Shown: positions 22,871-35,355, numbered from the stretch's first letter. The stretch: 64,000 bases of DNA from Escallonia rubra (GCA_033065855.1 JAVXUO010001086.1:1-64000), one strand, 5' to 3'. Made by a program: numbers and translations. The notes: generated by a model from the sequence alone, not told the origin.

Positions 22871-23469
22871 TTCAGAAGGGATTTGAGTATAGGCTTAATC
22901 GTGATGGGAGGGGTTGTGAGGCTGATCTTTGGTGGCAGCGACAGTTGCTTTGGTTGAGGTGAGTGACTAGAGAAGAATATGAACACTCATTTTTACTTTT
23001 TTTTTTCTTTTTGTTTTTTGGTCATTAAATTGAGATATCATCTCTAGAGGGTAAGTAAACGCACTGCCATGATTTCACCAAGCATTTTTAAGATTTATTT
23101 TTTTGCTAATTGACACATTTGCATTTGAAAATATTGACGATTGTTTATCTTCGTCTACTTTTTAAACTTGTTTGAGTCAAGAAAATAGTTTGAGATACTG
23201 ATTTGGTACGTTTAAATCATGGGTACTCAAGCTGAATTTAATTTAATCTTTAGATATAGTTTTCGTATTAGCTCCTAAGCAAATGAAAAGTGTCAAGTGC
23301 GCTAATTTTTTCCATAACTGCTAAGGAAATTAATGTGCTCACTCCTCGAGTTGCCTAAGGAAATGAAGTACTTGATTTTTTTAAGCAGATACTTGATATC
23401 CTTTGCTGATTTTCACATGTTGAAGTCTTGGTGTATCTAAATTATTATAGTTAACTACTCAGTTGACCA

Positions 23470-23940
23470 CTGTTGGAGGTGGGTGGGTGGTATGGGTTTG
23501 TGGGTGATGTGGCGGTGATGGGGTGTGTGGGTGGGTGGGTGGGGATGGGGTGTGGTGTGCGTTAGGGGGGGGGGGGGGGGTTGTGTGTTTGGAGTGGCTT
23601 GCTTGGCTTTCTTCTTTTTGACTACAAGGACTTGGACAATATAGAGTCTCACGACTTCTGTCCAAAAAAGAAGGGCCCTGAACACCTCTTAGAGGAGGGA
23701 TGAGACAAAGGGCCCTAAAAAGTCATTGATCTGGGTAGGGGTGTGGAGTGTGCTACCTTCTGAGTGGATGTAAAAGTGTTTGAGGGTGTGTGGGGTAGGT
23801 GGGCGTGTGTGCGTGTGTCTGTGAGTGAGTGGGTGGGAGGTGTCGCGCGCGTGTACGGGGGTGTGGGTGTAAGCGTGTATGTATGCGTGGGAGTGTGGGG
23901 GTATGGAGGAGTGTGTGCGCGTGTGTGTGTGTGCGGGCGC
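23470..23940. repeat. GGGTGGG/GTGTGTGGG low-complexity blocks
   Basis: Two G-rich blocks (about 23477-23580 and 23780-23935) contain several GGGT and GGGTGGG runs on the plus strand. The open frames overlapping them on both strands are composition artefacts. Confidence 0.8.
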
Positions 23941-24944
23941 AATTTTAGCGGTCTAGAAAATGCCTCAACCGGGTTATCATCTGTAAGTGATTTTTTGATA
24001 TATTGTTCTTCAAAATAAAGTGTGATCGAAAATCCTTTTATATTAGAAAATTTTATGCATGCACCAAACACTGAAAAATGCAAAAAATGCGCCTCCTTCC
24101 ACGATGCACCCTTTGCGTGTCCATTTATAGATCATGTAAAAGCCGTTCAGGGGAGATTTCAAAGCTCAAAAAATAAAAGACACGAGTTTACTGGTTTGTG
24201 GGCAAGTCGGTTTGCTTGTACATTGACATCTCTTATGTTGAAGACAGAGGGCGCTTGCAAGACTGATTTTAACAACTCTTTGATATGCAATATTGAATTT
24301 CTATTAGAGTATATTTGGATGAAGAATTTTAAAGTACCTTGTATTTCAAAATTTATTCATTTTAATATTCGTTGATTTAGAAATTTATGGAATTGCAAAA
24401 TTAGTGTTTGGACGATTTCATAGATTGAGTATTTTATATATGAATATACATTTGAAAATTTGAACCTACATAATTTAATGGTGTATATGTACAAACTGAT
24501 GATAGAGAGTTTCTTTTTTTTTTTTATGGAAGAAGTTACCTAAATTAGTGGACACTTTTTTTGGTGGAAGAGATTTGACAAATAAGTAGTTTAGACTAGT
24601 TCTTTCTAGAGAGAATTTTAGCACATCAAATTTCCTTTTAAAATCCCTCCTAAAATTTGATAAATTCATCTTATCAGTATCTAAACAAGAAATTTTATAC
24701 AATGTATTTCAAAATCCTCTATAAAAGTGAAATTTCAGTTTAATTACCTAATTCAAACACACTCTTACGGTCTATAATGGCATGTAGAGAGTTAATATGG
24801 TGATAGCCTCTCCATAGTCACAAGTTTGATTAGTGGCCACAAAAAAAAAAAAAAAGGCATCTAAAGCCTATTTTGACCCCTATTTTCATTTAACCTGGTT
24901 TCATGTGTTAATATTTTTGTTAAGTCATTGCCAAAGTCTGGTGT
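23941..24944. other. Intergenic, nothing recognised
   Basis: AT-rich; a 117-codon frame at 24022-24375 has no recognisable domain. A poly(A) run lies at about 24840-24855. Confidence 0.4.
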
Positions 24945-24952
24945 ATCATAAT

Positions 24953-25471
24953 TAAGGTTGTGTACGAATTGAGTTCGAGCCGAACATATGTATGTTCAGA
25001 CTCATTTGTTTAGTTTCGGGCCATGTTCATGTTTGTGTAATCTTCGAAATTTTGTTTGAACTCGGTTCACAGTTCATTTGACAAAACTCATATTTGGTTC
25101 GAGTGTGTTCATTTAATTATACGAACCGAACTCGACCTTGAAAACTCGTGTTCTCGTTCAAAACAAGTTAGAATCACACCTTTATTGATCCAATTGTTTA
25201 ACTAATTTTAGGGTTTCCAGGATTAAACTTATTTATACCAAGTTACTTAACTTTTAGGTTTTGAACATTATAGTTAAGTTATTATCTAGGCAAGCCATTC
25301 ACAAACGCATTCATGAACACTTTGGAATGTTCATGCTCGGCTCGTTCAATAAAAGGAGCTTTAAAAAATTGTTCATGTTCGGTTCATATATTATACAAAC
25401 GAACCTGAATGAGTTCTTTAAGAAACTTATAACGAGCACTTCATGAATAACTCGGTTCATTTAAAGCCCTA
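24953..25471. mobile_element. hAT-like element with GTTCGAGCCGAAC motifs
   Basis: A perfect 8-bp target duplication, ATCATAAT, lies at 24945-24952 and 25472-25479. The ends TAAGGTTGTGTACGAATTGAG and inverted TAGGGCTTTAAATGAACCGAG are imperfect inverted repeats. The 519-bp body is rich in GTTCGAG/CGAACC motifs and codes for nothing. Confidence 0.82.
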
Positions 25472-25479
25472 ATCATAAT

Positions 25480-25988
25480 AAAATTTTCCAATTTTGCCGT
25501 CAACAACATATTCATTGCTAAAGACGTTAAAAATTTGTAAAATTGATCTTTAGCTGTAACGACTCGGAACCACACCCCACCATAGAGCAATGCCTTCCAT
25601 AAAGAGCTAGCTAAGTTGGTACTAATGAGTTCCTCGATAAGTTTTATAATGTCGTTGACTACAAAAGAATATTTTGGGCTGTGGCTTAACCACACACGCT
25701 AAGGCTAAACCATACATAGCCTAGAATATTCCTAGATGCCAACAACTATTTTCTTGATGTGAGATATATCAGGACTTACCTTCATTAACCGAACTATCGA
25801 CAACCCAACTAAAAGCGAGCTCGAGTAACGAAAATGTGATACCCCTCATCGGATATGGGAGAGACTTTATGAATGACCTTAGACACTTGACTAGTCCTTT
25901 TAAAGGAGACATTGACTATAGTAGAACTATAATTCTTGGACATTAGATTAGCGACACATCAATTGTGGCCAAACCTCGTATTTGCTAC
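25480..25988. other. Intergenic, no gene
   Basis: An 84-codon minus-strand frame (25441-25695) overlaps the hAT-like element end and is unsupported. The block CCCCTCATCGGATATGGGAGAGAC near 25855 resembles short motifs seen in plant repeats, but no element could be bounded. Confidence 0.35.
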
Positions 25989-25991
25989 TAA

Positions 25992-26348
25992 GGCTCTGTT
26001 TGACAACACTTTTTTTTTCCAGTTTAAAAAAAAAAAAAACTAAAGAGCAGTTTTTTTTTTTACAAAAACAAGTGGCTGTTTGATAACCCAGTTTTTATTT
26101 TGAATTTTTTTGTGGTGGTTTGCGGTGGCGGTGGTCGCCGGAGGTGGCTGCTGACGGTGCGAGGGTGGTGGTGGTGGTCTAAAAAAAATTCAAAACTGAA
26201 AATCGAAAATCAGTTTTTGGAGTTTTCAAAAACAGCCTTGATTTAATAACTGATTTTTTAAACTGAAGGAAAAAAAAGGAAAATGATTACCAAATGCGTT
26301 TATTTTTTCCAATTTCCAAAACTGAAAAAAGTCCTGTCAAACGGGGTC
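25992..26348. mobile_element. Tourist-like MITE (PIF/Harbinger type)
   Basis: The ends are GGCTCTGTTTGACA and, inverted, GACCCCGTTTGACA, flanked by the 3-bp target duplication TAA (25989-25991 and 26349-26351). The 357-bp body has A/T-rich arms and a GGTGGTGG/GGCGGTGG middle. Terminal GGxxxxGTTTG and a TWA target site are the Tourist/PIF-Harbinger pattern. Further copies lie at 35397-35945 and, eroded, at 7690-8080. Confidence 0.8.
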
Positions 26349-26530
26349 TAAAGGTCACAAGTAACCCAACTAAACTGTTGCATGACTTTCCTTTTTGTTT
26401 TTCTTGTCGTTCTTTTTCTAGATGACACAATGTCAATGAAGAAATTGAATTTTAGGCTTTCGAGTTTTTTCCATTTTCTTTTGTAGGATTACGAGCTAAT
26501 TTTGCTGCAATAGGATGCAACCCTTTCATT

Positions 26531-27276
26531 TAGAGGTGAGCACCAAATCGTTATAACTGATTCGAACCGATCAAACCTAATCAATCCAATTCGGACCATT
26601 AAAAACCCTTAACGAATCGATTTTACATTTTTCAAATTGACCTCGGTTATACTAGGTTCACGATTCATTTGTTTTAAAATTGATCACAAGCTGAACCGAA
26701 CCCATTTATGATGATTTAATATATTTTGCGTGACATTCATTGATAACTTTCACATACTTGGTACTAAACAAATCTAAATAAAGAAAACCTTAAAATTTAA
26801 AAGGAAAAAAAATAATGAGAACAGTTATAACATAAAAGTATAGCGATCAACACTTTTTATATATTTACTCATTCTTTCTTGTGTCTCAATGATAAAAACA
26901 TACTTGAGTTTTTGTTATAAAACATCTGGAATAAATACTTATGTCATGTGTTAACATAAGCACTTAGATATTGAATGTAACAAAATTACGTGCAATTTAG
27001 AGAAAATATAACTTTAAATTTGAATAATATTTAGATCCAATAGTTGGTGTGAAAATAGATAACTCTTTTAACGGGCGCAAACTGACATATTTGAAATAAA
27101 TAGTTATTCATGTGTTAATACGAGCACTTAGATATTGAATGTAACAAAATCGTCTCAAACCGAATCGTTTAAACTGATTAAATCAAATCGTTCAAATCGA
27201 TATTATTTAGTTCGCGGTTCGATTAAAAAATAATTAAAGTGAAAAGTAACGATTCAGTTTGCGATTTTCACGCCTA
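26531..27276. mobile_element. Degenerate hAT-like element
   Basis: The left end TAGAGGTGAGCAC is very close to the left end of the 15927-16487 element (TAGGGGTGAGCAC), and the inverted right end reads TAGGCGTGAAAATCG. CGAACCGATC/AATCGTTCAAATCG motifs crowd both sides. The flanking octamers match only partly, so the insertion is older. Confidence 0.6.
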
Positions 27277-27503
27277 CCGTTATTAGCAACAAATTCTCGT
27301 AGCTGAATAAAGTCGGCAACGTTTTTTACGGTTTAACCAGCAACAGTTTTTGTAGTCGCTAATTTTGTTGGCAAACATGGTGCAGCAGGTGTAACGTAAG
27401 CCCTCACCCCCACCCAACCAACCCAAACGCAAACAGAGAAATCGGAGCAGCAAAACAAACATTGGAGAGGGAGAAAGGAAAGCACAGGACAGGACAGGGA
27501 AGG

Positions 27504-30500
27504 ATGTGGGAGTCGATCTGCCTGACGATAGCGGCCACCGCCGGCAACAACATCGGCAAAGTCCTCCAGAAGAAGGGCACCGTCATTCTCCCTCCTCTCT
27601 CCTTCAAGCTCAAGGCACCTCCCTTCCCCTCTGTATTTGTGTGTGAATTTGTACTTGTGCGTGTGTATAAGAAAATTGGAAGCTCTTATTACCTGGAGTT
27701 CTGTTCCTCTCTTTTGTTTTGGTCCGAATCATTTTTATTGAAGGAATGAGATCGTCGTAGAATTCATGAATGTGATTGGAAGGGTGATTTTTTTATTTTA
27801 TTTTATTATAGTCACCTTCCACTCAGTAAGTAAAATGGTGATCCGTTTTATGTAGGTAATCAGAGCGTATGCTTTCAACAAACCTTGGGTTATAGGTTTC
27901 CTGATGGACATCTTTGGAGCCTTGTTGATGTTGCGGGCATTATCTCTAGCTCCAGTAAGTGCATTCCACGTTTTGTTATGGCAACATTATACGTAAACTT
28001 ATGGTCCTATGTAGCCTGCATATTTTCTTGATTTTCGTATTAGCTTCTTTAGTTGAAAATATAGATGCAATCAAACTGAGAGAGCATGGCTAAACAATGA
28101 GAACCACTTCTTATTTTAAAAATACGCTAATCGTAGGAGTTGGAGGTCGAACACATTTTACCGCTTAAGAGATGGATGTAATTGTGCTCCATAAAATTTT
28201 GGCGGGGGTTGTACATAGATTCCTATAACCCTCTAAATTTTCTGCTTTGGTATTCTTGACTTCTATAGTATTTTAAATTAAATGATGTGTTTATTTGACT
28301 CTTCCCATGCATAGCACGGGGTTTTAGCTAGTTTAAAATAAAGGGGTACTGTACCCTTGTGTCTAATTTGATGAATGTCAACATAAGAGAGCCTTTGAAA
28401 TTGTTGAGATGTCAATTTGAGATCTGTAGTCTTCGTTGTAATTTTTTTCCCCTTTCATGGTTTATAGGATTTATACTTATGTCACCTAATATGTATGCCT
28501 GTAAAATTCGGCGCTGACTTGTTTGGTTAAGTGGAATGGAATTTCTCAATGCTCCAGCTCCTTTCCATTCCCCCCTCTCTCTCGCAAACAACACACACAC
28601 ACACATACAATGATAGCCCTGACATTGTATCATCTCTAGCAAGGATGATTTTGTTTGGCCATCTTGGCAACCACAAAGCTTCTGAGCAACTCACATGGGA
28701 AACGCCACCTTAGCAGTCACAACACTTAAATTGCTACACCACTATATTTGTTTATCTTACATGAGTACACCACTTGTCTAATGATATGTTGGCATTTCAC
28801 TTATTGCGTCTGGTACTCTCTTTGGCCCTTCTTTTAATTGGGGCTTTCAATGCTGTAAACCTCTTTATGGTTTTAGATTGATGCTATTTCAGATGGTATA
28901 TAAGGTTTTTGGTTTATGGTCTTGATGAAGCATAAAAACGTAGAAGCAAGAAACAAAGTTTATCATTTGAATTACATATCTCCAAAAATTAAAAGTAATA
29001 GAGTCAGCAAGCTGGTTAAAAAGGACTCTTGTAGTGCGCCAGATTATTTGGCAAACTCTTAGACACGGTATTCCTGAATGCTTCAAACACATCTTGCTAT
29101 AGGGATATTTTGGTCTTTGTGAACAGTGCGCAGGACTATCTGGTGCTTTCCTTTTTGGTTCTAAAGAAATGCAATTTGGAACCATCCATGCAGTAGTGGT
29201 GGACAGCTCCAAATGAGTTAGGAAAAGGGAGCCATTTCCAACCTTGGGTGTGGATGGGCTCTCTATATCTGTGTACATATGAAGAGAGAGAGAGAGAGAG
29301 TTTGGGCATTGAGATCGGTGCAGGACACTCAACAAAGTGTGATGTACTGGGCCATTCGCCGATCATTTACCTGTTTAGTTTTGCGTCCGACATGGGAGAT
29401 CAAGCATCTTAATGTCTAAGGCATTGATGTCTTAGTGTTAATTCTGTAACTAAGCATGCACTGATATTCCTTAGCGTTCAGGTTGCAGGTTAAGAAAGCT
29501 GGTTGCATGACTTACTTTTACTCCTATACCTCCTTCTAATCCCTACACTGCACCACAGGTTTCTGTCATTCAACCAGTTTCTGGCTGTGGACTTGCTATC
29601 CTATCTGTCTTTTCTCATTTTTATCTAAAGGAGATGATGAATGCTGTTGATTGGGTGGGAATTACTATCGCTGGCATTGGCACCATAGGTAATGTAAGTT
29701 CGTAACATTTTTTTCTTGTAAAGGCCATATTTTAATTTGTTTCGAAATAAATTCCCCCCTCCTCCTGCCCTCTCCCATTCTGGTGGCCCCTTTATTATCA
29801 AGCAGAAGTTCATGTAGATCATAAAACGTAGGATCTTCATGCAGAAATCTTTTTCACTTATATAGTATTAGGCAAGAAGAGTTTTACCATAGTTATGTAT
29901 GATGAGATATGTTATTATATCATTGCATCCAAATGATCATCATATTGATGAACTATGAATTAGATTTTGATTGCATTGCTGTGAATAAGGATATGAGGCT
30001 ATGTCTTAGAGAAAGTAAACCTTTCTATTAGCATAAGGTAGGCGCGAGGGTAAGCAAACACATGCGCATGATATTGGAAAAATGCAAATGGATCTTTGCT
30101 TCAAACTTACTTCATTAAATACCGGGTTGACTACTGTACTATTAGGCAAATTCAACTTTCGTCACTGGACATTGATTTGTGTCAAAGGGACCACTAAATT
30201 CTTAAATTAAGCCCTATCTTGTCATTATGTCAAATCTAGGCCGCTGCCGCCTCATTAAGTCCATTTAGTCAGGGGTATATCCGTCTTTTTACCCTCTTTT
30301 TTTTTCCCCTTTTCTTTCCCTCCCAGTCTTCTTTCCCTTCTCTTTCCCTCCATTTTGCCTCTTTTATACCGCCCAAGAGTCTCCTCTCTTCTTTCCCTCT
30401 TCCTTCTTCCTCCCCACAACTGCTTTCTCCCTTCTTTACCTCAAAAATTCATGGGTTAAATCAGCCCTAATGACTAAATTGGCCTTGCCCGTTGCTCCAA

Positions 30501-33500
30501 ACTCTATGACACCACCTTGAGTTAGACCCCTTGTTTACTCTGGGCTATCCAGCTGGGCATTATTTACTAAATTTATAGGGCGGCCAAAGGCCACAATTGC
30601 TTGCCTAGGGGAAAGCGATTGTGGCTGGTGCAGCTACAATTGTTGTTGAGAAGATCTGACAGCATGACAATTGTGCGTGTTTGTTGTGTGTGTGTGTGTG
30701 TGTGGGGGGGGTGGGGGGTGGGTGGGTGGGTGGGGGGTTGGGTGGGTGTGTTTTGTGTGAGAGTGTGTGACAATGGGTGTTGTGGGGTGTGTGACAATGT
30801 GTGCTTGGTGGTGGCGTCATGGTGGTGGTTGGTGATGGTGGTGGTTGGTGACGTTGTTGGACTTGGGAGGAGAAGAAAGAAGGGGAATCTGGGAAGAAAG
30901 AAGAAGGGGAATCTGGAAAGGACAGATTTGCCCCTAAATTAACGAACGGACTTGGGTTGAGAGTAGCTAATAGTATGACCTAATTGGACAAATTAACGAG
31001 TCCAATGGTCACTTTGACACAAATCGAAGTCCAGTGACTTAAGTTGAATTTGCTTTATAGTTCAGTGGTCATACGCGTATTTAACTCAACTTACTTTAGG
31101 TAATGAAAGGCAAGTACAGATGGAACCAATAATCTAAGGGCCATCTCACCATATTAAGGGGGGCAATTAGGAGACAGAATTGCACTCCATGAAGAAAAAC
31201 AGAGAGGGATCCAGAAAGAAACGTTCTAGAAGAAAGCAAAGCCTGTGAAGGCCAGGAGGAAGGGGATGCAAATGAGAAGAAGGAAGCGAGGCGAGAGAAA
31301 TAGCTTTTGAACAAGGGCGGCTGGTTTATAACTTTTTTCCTCTCCCTCATTTTTTCTTTTTTTGGTTTGTAGTGTGTGACGAAGTATGATAAGAGAACAG
31401 CTAGGGATTTTATTTGTCCCAACTTTTGCTTAGTACACAGTCATGGAATATAAAATCATAGAAGTCAATGATTGAAAGAATTTGGGTCAACTAGTATAAG
31501 TAATTAAACCAAGTGATCGTTAACCTAGGCCATGTGAAGCGCTTGGTTTGAGCCTCTATGAGCCTTGGGCCTAGGCGTGAGACCAGCACTTCGTTAGGCT
31601 TTAACGCTATGCGTTGTGTGTTGAGATAGGTGACCTGGTTTTATTTTATGTTTTGTTTGCCAGCAGGGTTGTAGGGTATGATCCTTTTACTTTCTTTTTT
31701 GAACTTCGTGTTTTCCCTGTCCACTGTTGGCGTTTGGACCTGATTTTTTTTTTTTGGATTGTTTACTTAAACTGTGTCAAATACTTGTGTATGTCTTGTG
31801 AATTTTGATTTAAGAACCTGAAAGGAATCAGGAGGGATGGCACGCATTATCATGGGCCATTCTAATCATTTTGTTTCACTTTATGTGAGTGTGAGGCTTG
31901 GCGCAAAGGTAAGGTTGCTCCATTATGACCTGGAGGTCACAGGTTCGATACTTATTAACAGCCTTTTCATGAACGTGGCAGAAAGGCTTTTTTTGTGTGT
32001 CATTTTGGCTGCAATATATATGTTGAAGCAAAAATGTCCTGTGCTTGTGATTCGCTTTCATTTTCATTTTTATTGACTAGGAGAATATCAATTCACAGTT
32101 AATACATGTATTTTAATGTGCAGGAGTTGGTGCTGGAGGGGAGGAGCAAGAGGCTTCTTCCATCTCAATTTCACATTTACCATGGCTGGCTTGCGTCGTT
32201 GCCTTCTTGTTTGTAGGTATCTTAACCTATGCACCATCTGATGTTGTTGATAGTTACGCTTTTCTCTTGTCAGCACTGTCAAATGCTAATATTCCTGATA
32301 CCATATTCCAGTCACTCTTACGTGAATTTCCTGAATTTTCTTGAGATACATCAAAACTCATGCTTCAGAGTTCCAAACATTGAGTTCCAAGCATTGAACT
32401 TAACTTCTTACATAAATGATTATGATAAAACTGATGTTACGTTCTTCTATGCACTGAGCTGAACAGTGGCCATATGTTGGGGGTTTCAACTGTTTTTTGC
32501 AGGTGATGCTTCATAGAAAACAGGAAGGTGTAAGCTGTATAATGCTTTAAAAAGATGGACAGAATCTGTATAATACTTACTCATCCCAAAAAAATCGATG
32601 TCACCAGCATATAATTACAATTATCCTTCCAATTTTTTTTATAGTATCCCTTTTCTGGACTCTCGTGATTATTCTGTGTACATGGATTTATAAAGGGATA
32701 ATGCTTCACTCGTCCAAATTTGTTCCACGTTTGTAATGAATGGTTCCCGCCGTTGTCTCGTATACTTGAGAGGAAAAGAGGATACCATCGTTTCTACAGT
32801 TTTTTTTTGTGAATTCAAGTTTATGCTACTATTCTTTATGTAGGTGCTCCTCAATGGATGGCTTCGCATGTACAGGCGCCAGAGAAGAGAGCAGGAGCTG
32901 GTAATTTTTTTTTCCTAGTGACATCTTTTTGTATTAAGTACGCCAAAAGAACTTGTTTTAAGTATTGTGTTGTTCTTTTACCATACAGATGCAATCAGAA
33001 GTTGTTGAGGAAATTATCTATGGCTTGGAATCAGGCGTTTTGTTTGGGTATTGTCTGAGTTCTGATATGTTGTACTTTGATGTCATTTGCTCGTAAATTA
33101 TGCGTTTTTTTCTCTTTTAGCTCCTATTCTGCTTGAGTAAGACCATACTATTCTTTTTGGTTCTTATTGAAAATGAAACTAAAAATCATACTGTTGCATC
33201 GGAGTTGGTAATGTCACGGGCTGACTGATGTCATTTGTATATGACATGGGTACGTAGTTGTGTCCAACTTCTTCGAGAATTGCTCTTTGTATGGTATTGA
33301 CTCAGCTGTATTTATGCTACTAAGAAGTTATATATTTTTAATGCAAGAAAGCGCTATTGCTGCTGCTTTTACGCGAGAGAGAGAGAGAGAGTTTGTAAAC
33401 TGAAGCTTATAGCAAATGATTGTGGTTTCTCAAGATTTGGTTATTTACTTTTCTCAACAATGGGGTTGCAGGATTGCGTCTGTAATATCGAAGATGGGAT

Positions 33501-34535
33501 TTTTATTCTTGGAGCAGGGCTTCTCAAAGTTGCTGGTACCTATTTGCATTTCAATTAGTATATGCTGTAGTGCTTCAGGCTTTGTTTACCAGGTATCTAA
33601 GCATATATTATGTTTTACAATTATTCAATATCATTATGTTGATGCCCTAGCATATGATATCTACGTTCTCTGTTATTTGCCATTTTGCTGGACATGTATT
33701 AGGATGCAGCATACACATAAACAAATTTACATCCTTATGTGGAGTTGGATGCTAAAGCTTTGCATATATTTAAGTCCTTTTATATACGTCGTTCTTGAGA
33801 AGCTACTTTGTGGATCTTTTTGTATTGCCTAGTGCACACCGTTGTAATAAGGCTTGTATTGATGCTTGGAAGCAGACGCGCGGCTTGAAGCATGGGAGGG
33901 CAATTGTAGTGTCCACATGTGCTGCTGTGGCATCAATTGTGACTGGTGTGCTTGCGGGTATGTTTGCTTTGGGCGAAAGATTGCCTACATCCCCGATGGC
34001 TCGTCTTTGGCTCCTGCTTGGATGGTAATTATATCCAATTGATTATTTTCTACTCTACTGTTATGGAAAATACTTCCAAGTCTTGGCCAGAGTGGTCTGT
34101 ATCACTGTTCTTTAGAAGAACTTGCACAAAATGTTGAATCTAGCTATGCGTTTAAAAGTGTGTGGTCCAGATCATTAAGTGATATAATTCCTTTCCTTCC
34201 AACTCCTTGGGATGCTTTCACGGACCTGAACTTGTTGGGATTCTCATCTCATTGACCACTGCCAAATTAAAGATTCTACCGTAAAAAGTATTCATCTTGT
34301 ATCCTCCAACTGCAGGCTGTTCATTATTCTAGGCGTGGTTTTATTGGTAAGTTCAACACGGCTGGTGCGGTACCTTCCACGACCATGGCGACGTGCTGTC
34401 CGAAGTGGTGTTGACAAGAATTTTGGCCTTAGGCCATCCGGCTCATTGCGTGCTAGGGACACAAACCCAAGTGCTGTTATCCAAGCAACCACGTTGCACC
34501 ATTTGATGTCATCTCCCTCGAAAGAGAAGGCATGA
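27504..34535 (+). CDS. NIPA9: NIPA-type magnesium transporter (NIPA9-like)
   Basis: A multi-pass membrane protein of the NIPA (DUF803) family, thought to carry Mg2+ at the plasma membrane or endosomes. Nine coding exons: 27504-27614, 27856-27954, 29559-29688, 32124-32212, 32844-32900, 32989-33047, 33472-33592, 33876-34024 and 34316-34535. All phases agree and they give 344 residues. Family marks are an N-terminal [15 protein letters not shown], then [28 protein letters not shown], a charged loop EIIYGLESG, and [14 protein letters not shown]. The C-terminal cytosolic tail has SSPSKEKA. About eight to nine hydrophobic helices are visible. Exon 1 ends at a non-canonical GC donor (27615) if family length is kept; a GT donor 18 bp on (27633) would add APPFPS in frame. 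Intron 2 holds a Helitron-like end and intron 3 a Mutator-like element. The gene looks intact. NIPA9 is assigned from memory of the Arabidopsis protein. Confidence 0.93.
28304..28331 (+). mobile_element. Helitron-like 3' terminus in NIPA9 intron 2
   Basis: A hairpin CCCATGC-ATA-GCACGGG (one mismatch) is followed seven bases later by CTAG and then T. This is the hairpin plus CTRR pattern at Helitron 3' ends. The 5' TC end was not located, so only the terminus is annotated. Confidence 0.45.
30113..31087. mobile_element. Mutator-like element in NIPA9 intron 3
   Basis: A perfect 9-bp target duplication, AACTTACTT, lies at 30104-30112 and 31088-31096. Inverted ends of about 110 bp run from TTAAATAC through GACTACTGTACTAT, GCAAATTCAACTT, GTCACTGGAC and TTTGTGTCAAAG at the left and recur inverted at the right. 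No transposase is present. The interior holds CT-rich sequence and a G-rich block (30695-30752). The element lies within the 2435-bp intron 29689-32123 and leaves the splice sites untouched. Confidence 0.9.
30680..30760 (+). repeat. GT/GGGTGGG block, potential G-quadruplex
   Basis: Successive runs of three or more G (GGGTGGGTGGGTGGGG) lie on the same strand as the NIPA9 transcript, inside intron 3. Four or more G-tracts with short loops fit the G-quadruplex pattern. Confidence 0.75.
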
Positions 34536-35355
34536 GTTGGAATGGAAGAGTGCTGCACTTGAATGGAAATTTCACGATCTGCCTAGACATGCTTGCACAT
34601 GACTCAGAAGCAGATGACGGTTTTGTGGAACCGGTGTATACAGTAGTCTCACAGATACTAGAAGGCACGAAATGAGATCGTTTCACCTGGTGTTTAGTTC
34701 TTTCTATTAGGTGATCACATTCCTCTTCCTACTCATTAAAGCTACTTCTCGGTGCATTTACAAGACCTTGGTGATTTAGCTGCTATCCTCCCTGTTGGGG
34801 TTGGGAAAGAAGTTCGGATTATTTTCTTAACTTTCATATGATTGTTTGTGACGCTCATTTATCGGTTCCATGGAATCCTATGATTGTGTAAGCGTAGTTG
34901 ACAAGCCTGAAAGGCATAATGAATCAGTCTATTGTGCGTTCCTCATGGTCTGGTCTGGACTACCTGATTGTAATAGGTTGCTTTCAGTGGTACGTGTTCT
35001 TAAGCTACTTGGTTGAAAGGAAACATCCTAATCCTGGCCGACACCAACTCCATAGTTGGTCTTCATTTTGATGCCATTGCAGCTGGCAACTTATCTGATT
35101 TGGAAAATAAAAACTGATATCGTTCATGTGAGAACGAATGGGAGTGCCCGGGTTAATTTTGCACTGAGAGTACTGATTTTCATTTTATCTCGTGCTTATA
35201 TATTGGTCGTTCTCATATATTGAAGGCTTAAACCGCCCATTTGCCGACCCTTTTCTCCCTTTGGTATGTTGTCTTTTTCTCCTTTTTTATTGTCATGCCT
35301 TGTCTAGCTGTCTATCCATCTGCACCGCAAAGGCTTAATTGCACACCAAACCTAT
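34284..35355 (+). repeat. Source copy of duplicated NIPA9 exon 9 and 3' flank
   Basis: From AAAAGTATTCATCTTG (just before the exon 9 acceptor) to CACACCAAACCT, this segment recurs at 41776-42615 and 48048-48225. The intact gene uses this copy, so it is taken as the original. It includes the last coding exon and about 800 bp of 3' UTR/flank. Confidence 0.9.

Larger units (their letters stand above)
22600..23280. mobile_element. Eroded relative of the long-TIR element at 1-2.4 kb
   Basis: The right end GATACTGATTTGGTACGTTT...GGGTACT...GATATAGTTTTCGTATTAGC parallels the right end of the 1021-2417 element. An inner block (TTTTTTGGTCATTAAATTGAGATA) also matches its inner flank. The left half is dominated by AT and GA microsatellites and no left TIR was identified. 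Confidence 0.4.

Noticed and set aside
22618-22986. 122-codon minus-strand frame ending in Tyr-Ile repeats
   Set aside because: The frame runs through AT and GA microsatellites and is open by composition only.
23715-24083. 122-codon minus-strand frame rich in Thr/Pro/His
   Set aside because: Shadow of a GTGTGTGGG block; no domain.
25540-25900. Possible LTR or SINE fragment around CCCCTCATCGGATATGGG
   Set aside because: Motif resemblance is weak; no ends, primer site, tail or target duplication could be seen.
30601-30942. 113-codon frame with Val/Gly/Trp runs
   Set aside because: Lies in the G-rich core of the Mutator-like element in NIPA9 intron 3; composition artefact.
34292-34558. Minus-strand frame opposite NIPA9 exon 9, also present at 41770-41985
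   Set aside because: Antisense shadow of the real last exon, carried along in the duplicate.
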